Position numbers and translations under genes: made by a program | The notes under the pieces: model-generated | Databases searched by the model: none | What the model was told of the DNA's origin: nothing | Seen by the model: only the letters and a program-made list of their open reading frames with translations | Shown: positions 13,476 through 15,694 of the stretch, in pieces | How the letters are laid out: the number at the start of each line of letters is the position of its first letter | Position numbering within the stretch: the stretch's first letter is position 1 | Assembly (NCBI GenBank): GCA_902764045.1 | Contig: CACWUI010000013.1 | Coordinates: 1 to 15,694, forward strand | Length of the DNA: 15,694 nt | Reading direction: 5' to 3' | Source of the DNA: an uncultured Lachnospiraceae bacterium | GTDB lineage: Bacteria; Bacillota; Clostridia; Lachnospirales; Lachnospiraceae

Positions 13476-13551
13476 AAAGGGGACGGTTCCTGCGGCGATT
13501 CAAAACCTTCAGACAGGTAAGAATCAACCGGTCACAAGAACCGTCCCCTTT
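13476..13551. repeat. GGGGAYGGTTC palindrome family copy 3, likely bidirectional terminator
   Basis: AAAGGGGACGGTTC (13476-13489) pairs perfectly with GAACCGTCCCCTTT (13538-13551). An inner GATTC/GAATC pairing is possible. It fills the 90-base space between two convergent genes, ending 5 bases from the Gx-transporter stop codon. T-rich bases at both ends make it a plausible two-way terminator. Confidence 0.8.
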
Positions 13552-13556
13552 ACTCA

Positions 13557-14108
13557 TTATGATTCGTTCAAATTTTTTATATGTTTCAAAAACGCCTTGG
13601 CAGCAATACCGGCAATGATCCCGGTCACCACTCCTATGACGATAAATACGGGTATCAGGTACCCTATTGACACACTTGAAAGAATAAGTATAGCGATAAG
13701 CACCTGGGCAATGTTGTGCACCACTCCCCCCACTACGCTTACACCTATAACTGAGAATTTATCAAATCTCTTTAATAGCGCCATAACTCCCAGACTTGCC
13801 ATGCCGCCGGCCAGGCTGAAGAAAAATTGCTGGACATTACCGTGTCCGAAAAGGAGCGCTGCAAGGATTATCCTTACGACATTTACAAAAAATGCTTCCT
13901 TTACACTGTAAAAGTACAAAACCGAAATGATCGCAATGTTAGCAAACCCGAGCTTAAAACCCGGCACAGGCATGGGAAGCGGAAGCAGGCTTTCCACATA
14001 TGAAAATATCAGGGCCACGGCAACAAAGAGACCGCACATGGCGATCTCTTTTACGTTTACCCTGTCACGGGTATTTTTTAAGTTTTTCCCTGACCTGCTT
14101 TTTTCCAT
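13557..14108 (-). CDS. Gx transporter family protein (PF07456, historically 'heptaprenyl diphosphate synthase component I')
   Basis: A 183-residue membrane protein with a basic N-terminus (1-20) and about five membrane segments from residue 21 onward. It matches PF07456 in LIFSYVESLLPLPMPVPG (33-50), FKLGFANIAIISVL (51-64), the FFFSLAGGMASLG stretch (95-107) and GGVVHNIAQ (127-135). The old name refers to isoprenoid synthesis. The fold resembles small substrate-binding membrane components of ECF-type transporters, and the true role is not settled. Its ATG is one base after the stop of the upstream lipoprotein gene and has only a weak ribosome binding site, so translation is probably coupled to that gene. 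Confidence 0.88.
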   Translation of the reverse strand: MEKSRSGKNLKNTRDRVNVKEIAMCGLFVAVALIFSYVESLLPLPMPVPGFKLGFANIAIISVLYFYSVKEAFFVNVVRIILAALLFGHGNVQQFFFSLAGGMASLGVMALLKRFDKFSVIGVSVVGGVVHNIAQVLIAILILSSVSIGYLIPVFIVIGVVTGIIAGIAAKAFLKHIKNLNES

Positions 14109-14109
14109 T

Positions 14110-14760
14110 TTATCTCATACTTTCAAAGCCTTTTCTTACGGCCTTTCTTACTTCTTCCTTATTCTCGTCGCTAAGTTCTTCACTGGTGCTTTCAAGGTTC
14201 TCAACAACTCCTTCATGACTGTAGACCACCCTGCCGTCTTTTATAAAGAAGGTATGTGGCACATAAAGATGCTTTTTTTCATTCTCGTCTAATTTTAAGT
14301 AATCATCAAACATCTGCACAAAAAGATCATAATCGTCAATCTCCATATTGCTCTTCCATTCGGGATTTTTTCTTGTGTCAAGATAACCAACCTTAACACC
14401 CTCATCAAGAGCCACATCATTCAGATACTGAATTAGTGTATTGCAATAGGGACATGCTGAGTAAGAAGCCCAAAAAACAAAAGTCCCCTTATTATCCATT
14501 TCTTTCTTAATATCCTGAACGCTCATTTCAACGAACTGAAGGTCTTTATCATATCCTTCAAGACCCGTATATCCGCTCATGTCTGCCTTAGGATATGATG
14601 CAAGTGAATCTTTTATCCGGGCACTCTTTGACGTATTTTCCGTATTGCCGGAACCGCTGCCTCCTGAACTGCCTCCCGAGCAACCTCCCAGCACCATGGT
14701 TGAAGCTGCCGCAAAAGCGCCTGCGATGATAACCTTTTTAATAAAACCTTTACTCTCCAT
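14110..14760 (-). CDS. Thioredoxin-like lipoprotein with CPYC active site
   Basis: A 216-residue exported protein. The N-terminus (MESKGFIKKVIIAGAFAAAS) is a signal peptide with a lipobox ending LGGC, predicting lipidation at C27, followed by a flexible Gly/Ser linker (28-45). The thioredoxin-like domain has FVFWASYSACPYCNTLIQYL, with the redox pair C103-P-Y-C106. A later VPHTFFIKDGRVVYSHEG carries the expected cis-proline, P168. It is likely a thiol-disulfide protein on the outer face of the membrane; the partner is unknown. The ATG follows GGAGGG. It lies 17 bases after the alcohol dehydrogenase gene and one base before the Gx transporter gene. Confidence 0.87.
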   Translation of the reverse strand: MESKGFIKKVIIAGAFAAASTMVLGGCSGGSSGGSGSGNTENTSKSARIKDSLASYPKADMSGYTGLEGYDKDLQFVEMSVQDIKKEMDNKGTFVFWASYSACPYCNTLIQYLNDVALDEGVKVGYLDTRKNPEWKSNMEIDDYDLFVQMFDDYLKLDENEKKHLYVPHTFFIKDGRVVYSHEGVVENLESTSEELSDENKEEVRKAVRKGFESMR

Positions 14761-14777
14761 TATATTTTTCCCTCCGC

Positions 14778-15694
14778 TTATTGATAAGAATCTTCATATA
14801 TTTTTATAACATCCTCCTCGGGTATGTCAATCAGGTCGCACTCAAAAAGTCCTCCCATGGTCTCTCTTGCTTCTTTTGCAAATGTCGGGAACTCATCCGG
14901 GGTAATGCCGTAATCGCTCATTTTAAGATCGGCAACGCCGCATTTTTCCTTAAGATCGCGAAGGCCATAGATGAAATCCATGGGGTCAACGGGAGTAAGA
15001 ACACCGATGTTCATGGCCATTTCCATGAATCTGTCGTCACACACATGCTTTTCTATAAAATACCTGAAATAAGCCTCGGAGATCATGATAAGACCCGCAC
15101 CGTGGGGAAGCTCCGGATGATGTCCGGACATGGCATGTTCCATGGCGTGCTCGCTTGTACAGCTGCCAAGCTCCATGGAATAACCGCTCATGGTATTGGC
15201 GAATGCCATCTTGGTCCTGGCATCCATATCAGATCCGTCAGCCACCGCAAGGGGAAGATATTGGGCAATGTTTCCGATTGCCGCGATCTCCACCATCTGG
15301 GCGGGAGCCGTCCTCACCTTTGAAATATAACCCTCCAGACTGTGGAACAGGGCATCAAAGCCCTGGTAAGCCGTATAGTCCGGCGGCACCGTCACCATAA
15401 GCTCCGGATCTACTATGGCAAGAGTGGGAAAATCTCCCTGAAAGCCTATCTTTTCGTGAGTTTCGGGATTGGTCACAACTCCCCATCTGTCCACCTCGCT
15501 TCCGGTTCCGGCGCTTGTGGTGATCTCCACATAAGGAAGGGATTTTTCGGTAAGCTCCCTGTCTCCCCCGGTGCCGCCCTTGACATAATCCCAGACACGT
15601 CCCCCGGTTTGGGGAACGATCGCCGCAATGACCGTTGCAGAGTCAAGGACTGAGCCGCCTCCCAGGCCTATGATAAAATCACAGCCCTCGCTTC
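14778..15694 (-). CDS. Iron-containing alcohol dehydrogenase (N-terminus beyond window)
   Basis: 304 residues are visible in one open frame up to the window edge. Family members are about 380-390 long, so roughly 80 N-terminal residues are missing. Near the edge, GLGGGSVLDSATVIA is the NAD(P)-binding GGGS loop. It is followed by YVEITTSAGTGSEVDRWGVV. The metal-binding residues are apparent in YQGFDALFHSLEGYI (Asp and His) and in EHAMSGHHPELPHGAGL (two further His). The enzyme would reversibly reduce an aldehyde to an alcohol in the cytoplasm; the substrate cannot be told. Internal GTG and ATG codons are not the true start, because the conserved sequence continues upstream of them. Confidence 0.95.
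   Translation of the reverse strand, partial: SEGCDFIIGLGGGSVLDSATVIAAIVPQTGGRVWDYVKGGTGGDRELTEKSLPYVEITTSAGTGSEVDRWGVVTNPETHEKIGFQGDFPTLAIVDPELMVTVPPDYTAYQGFDALFHSLEGYISKVRTAPAQMVEIAAIGNIAQYLPLAVADGSDMDARTKMAFANTMSGYSMELGSCTSEHAMEHAMSGHHPELPHGAGLIMISEAYFRYFIEKHVCDDRFMEMAMNIGVLTPVDPMDFIYGLRDLKEKCGVADLKMSDYGITPDEFPTFAKEARETMGGLFECDLIDIPEEDVIKIYEDSYQ

Noticed and set aside
1..15694. CRISPR arrays, tRNA or rRNA genes, integrase or phage genes, and defence systems
   Set aside because: No regularly spaced repeats, cloverleaf-like sequences or recognisable proteins of these kinds were found on either strand.

Overview
The window looks like a chromosomal segment from a member of the Lachnospiraceae (Firmicutes, Clostridia), possibly near Butyrivibrio. 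This is judged from the wording of the ribosomal proteins, the zinc-type S14, the strong AGGAGG ribosome binding sites and the moderate GC content. It is an inference from remembered family sequences, not from a search.

Positions 1-9430 (minus strand) carry the conserved S10-spc ribosomal protein cluster, read right to left: rpsJ, rplC, rplD, rplW, rplB, rpsS, rplV, rpsC, rplP, rpmC, rpsQ, rplN, rplX, rplE, rpsN, rpsH, rplF, rplR, rpsE, rpmD, rplO. Gene order is canonical and spacing is tight, with one-base TAATG overlaps at rplD/rplW and rpsC/rplP. There are exceptions. A 119-base AT-rich gap separates rpsJ and rplC. L16 carries a long Ala/Lys/Glu-rich C-terminal extension. rpmC and rpsQ appear to start with GTG. 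Most strikingly, rplO is chimeric: after about 100 codons of L15 the frame runs without a stop into a peptidase U32-type segment, where the rest of L15 and secY would be expected.

Positions 9431-10025 hold the control region of the cluster. A sigma-A-like promoter with an A/T-rich upstream tract lies about 240 bases before rpsJ. The leader it would produce contains several exact complementary segments, a candidate loop-to-tail pseudoknot, and a hairpin that displays the rpsJ Shine-Dalgarno sequence in its loop. Upstream lie a 95-bp nested palindrome and a perfect 21-bp inverted repeat, then a promoter firing rightward into a DUF389 gene.

Positions 10026-13466 (plus strand) carry three membrane protein genes: a DUF389 protein, a SulP-like permease without a STAS domain, and a DUF1275 (YoaK-like) protein that starts with TTG. 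Hairpin terminators separate them.

Positions 13557-15694 (minus strand) carry a compact group: a partial iron-containing alcohol dehydrogenase, a thioredoxin-like lipoprotein with a CPYC motif, and a Gx-transporter family (PF07456) protein.

Three palindromic elements sharing the end sequence GGGGAYGGTTC sit between genes at about 9912, 12600 and 13476. No CRISPR array, tRNA, rRNA, phage or defence genes were seen. The two best targets for follow-up are the rplO junction, which is either a real rearrangement or an assembly chimera, and the structured rpsJ leader.
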